DNA of 64,000 bases from Psychrobacter sp. Pi2-1 (GTDB lineage Bacteria > Pseudomonadota > Gammaproteobacteria > Pseudomonadales > Moraxellaceae), in assembly GCF_904846645.1 (NCBI RefSeq), contig NZ_CAJHBO010000004.1:1-64000 (forward strand), written 5' to 3'. The first letter of the stretch is position 1. The number at the start of each line of letters is the position of its first letter. The notes under the pieces were generated by a model that worked only from the letters and a program-made list of their open reading frames with translations, had not been told where the DNA came from and searched no databases. Below are positions 63,625 to 64,000 of this stretch, in pieces. Made by a program: the position numbers and the translations under genes.

Positions 63625-64000
63625 CGTATTGTTCATTTCAAGCAAACGCTACTGCTAGCTAATCACTCAGCTAGATAAACCGCTATCCAGTAACCACCTT
63701 TGATTGCAGTGAACTGCTTGTTGAGCATTTCTTATAGTAGAGCAAGTGTTGCTCACTAGAGTTTTATAACGTTTCAAGGTAGAATAACCCTATTTTGCGT
63801 TAAGAGATTTTGGCTATTACCCTGCTTCTGATAAGGCAATCTGCACATTAGCGTTGTCTATTAGGGCAAGTACTGCTTCAACTCGTTACCGCCAAGACCA
63901 TATTAGAGCGAGGCAGTATCATTTTATATATTGATTAAATGATAGTCAGCTCACCCTTTGGTCATATTTATTAGCAAAGATTTTAGTCAAAACCGATTTT
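63625..64000. other. Spacer at the window edge
   Basis: No convincing gene is found in these 376 bases. A small hairpin, GAGCAA/TTGCTC, lies at 63740-63754. Nothing else is clear, and the next gene may start outside the window. Confidence 0.5.

Overview
The window looks like chromosomal DNA of a gammaproteobacterium of the Moraxellaceae, most probably Psychrobacter. The reasons are a fused RNase HI/DnaQ gene, a FimL-like protein, an rnfB-like gene beside nth, moderate-to-low GC, and a short dispersed repeat of a kind I associate with Psychrobacter. The assignment rests on recalled resemblance, not on a database search.

Region 1 (about 1-23.3 kb) is an AT-rich accessory island. It opens with the tail of an IS3-like transposase, a twice-repeated hairpin leader ending in a strong terminator, and a SAM-dependent methyltransferase. 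Then comes a DNA phosphorothioation defence locus: sspB-sspC-sspD on the minus strand, divergent from the cysteine desulfurase gene sspA. Convergent with sspA is a second minus-strand operon whose products resemble the DptF/DptG/DptH restriction proteins. Together they match the architecture SspABCD (single-strand phosphorothioate modification) plus SspFGH (restriction of unmodified DNA). The helicase-like SspH carries an in-frame 9-bp minisatellite encoding about ten Ser-Asp-Thr repeats. Next is a three-gene recombinase module with one complete tyrosine recombinase, one degenerate one and a small partner. The island ends at a fragment of tRNA-Gly(GCC) that has lost its T arm and is followed by a perfect terminator.

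Region 2 (23.5-25.2 kb) is a tight HNH nuclease plus methyltransferase pair, a candidate second defence unit.

Region 3 (25.3-40 kb) is mostly core metabolism: a DUF1244 protein, an SRPBCC protein, RluF, a beta-oxidation operon (racemase, FadB/J-type enzyme, thiolase, acyl-CoA dehydrogenase) facing a TetR regulator with two matching palindromes, and an acuI-acuR acrylyl-CoA reductase module with three copies of a clear operator.

Region 4 (40-54.9 kb) holds two MFS transporters, a GDSL-esterase autotransporter, ArfB, a nested pair of miniature inverted-repeat elements, an acyl-CoA/SDR catabolic cluster facing a GlxA-type regulator, and a Tat-exported LD-carboxypeptidase.

Region 5 (55-64 kb) is housekeeping: a DUF1232 protein, a small membrane protein, a lipoprotein, RNase HI-DnaQ, a FimL-like protein, NudC, an orphan RnfB-like ferredoxin and endonuclease III. 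No intact tRNA, rRNA or CRISPR array was seen.
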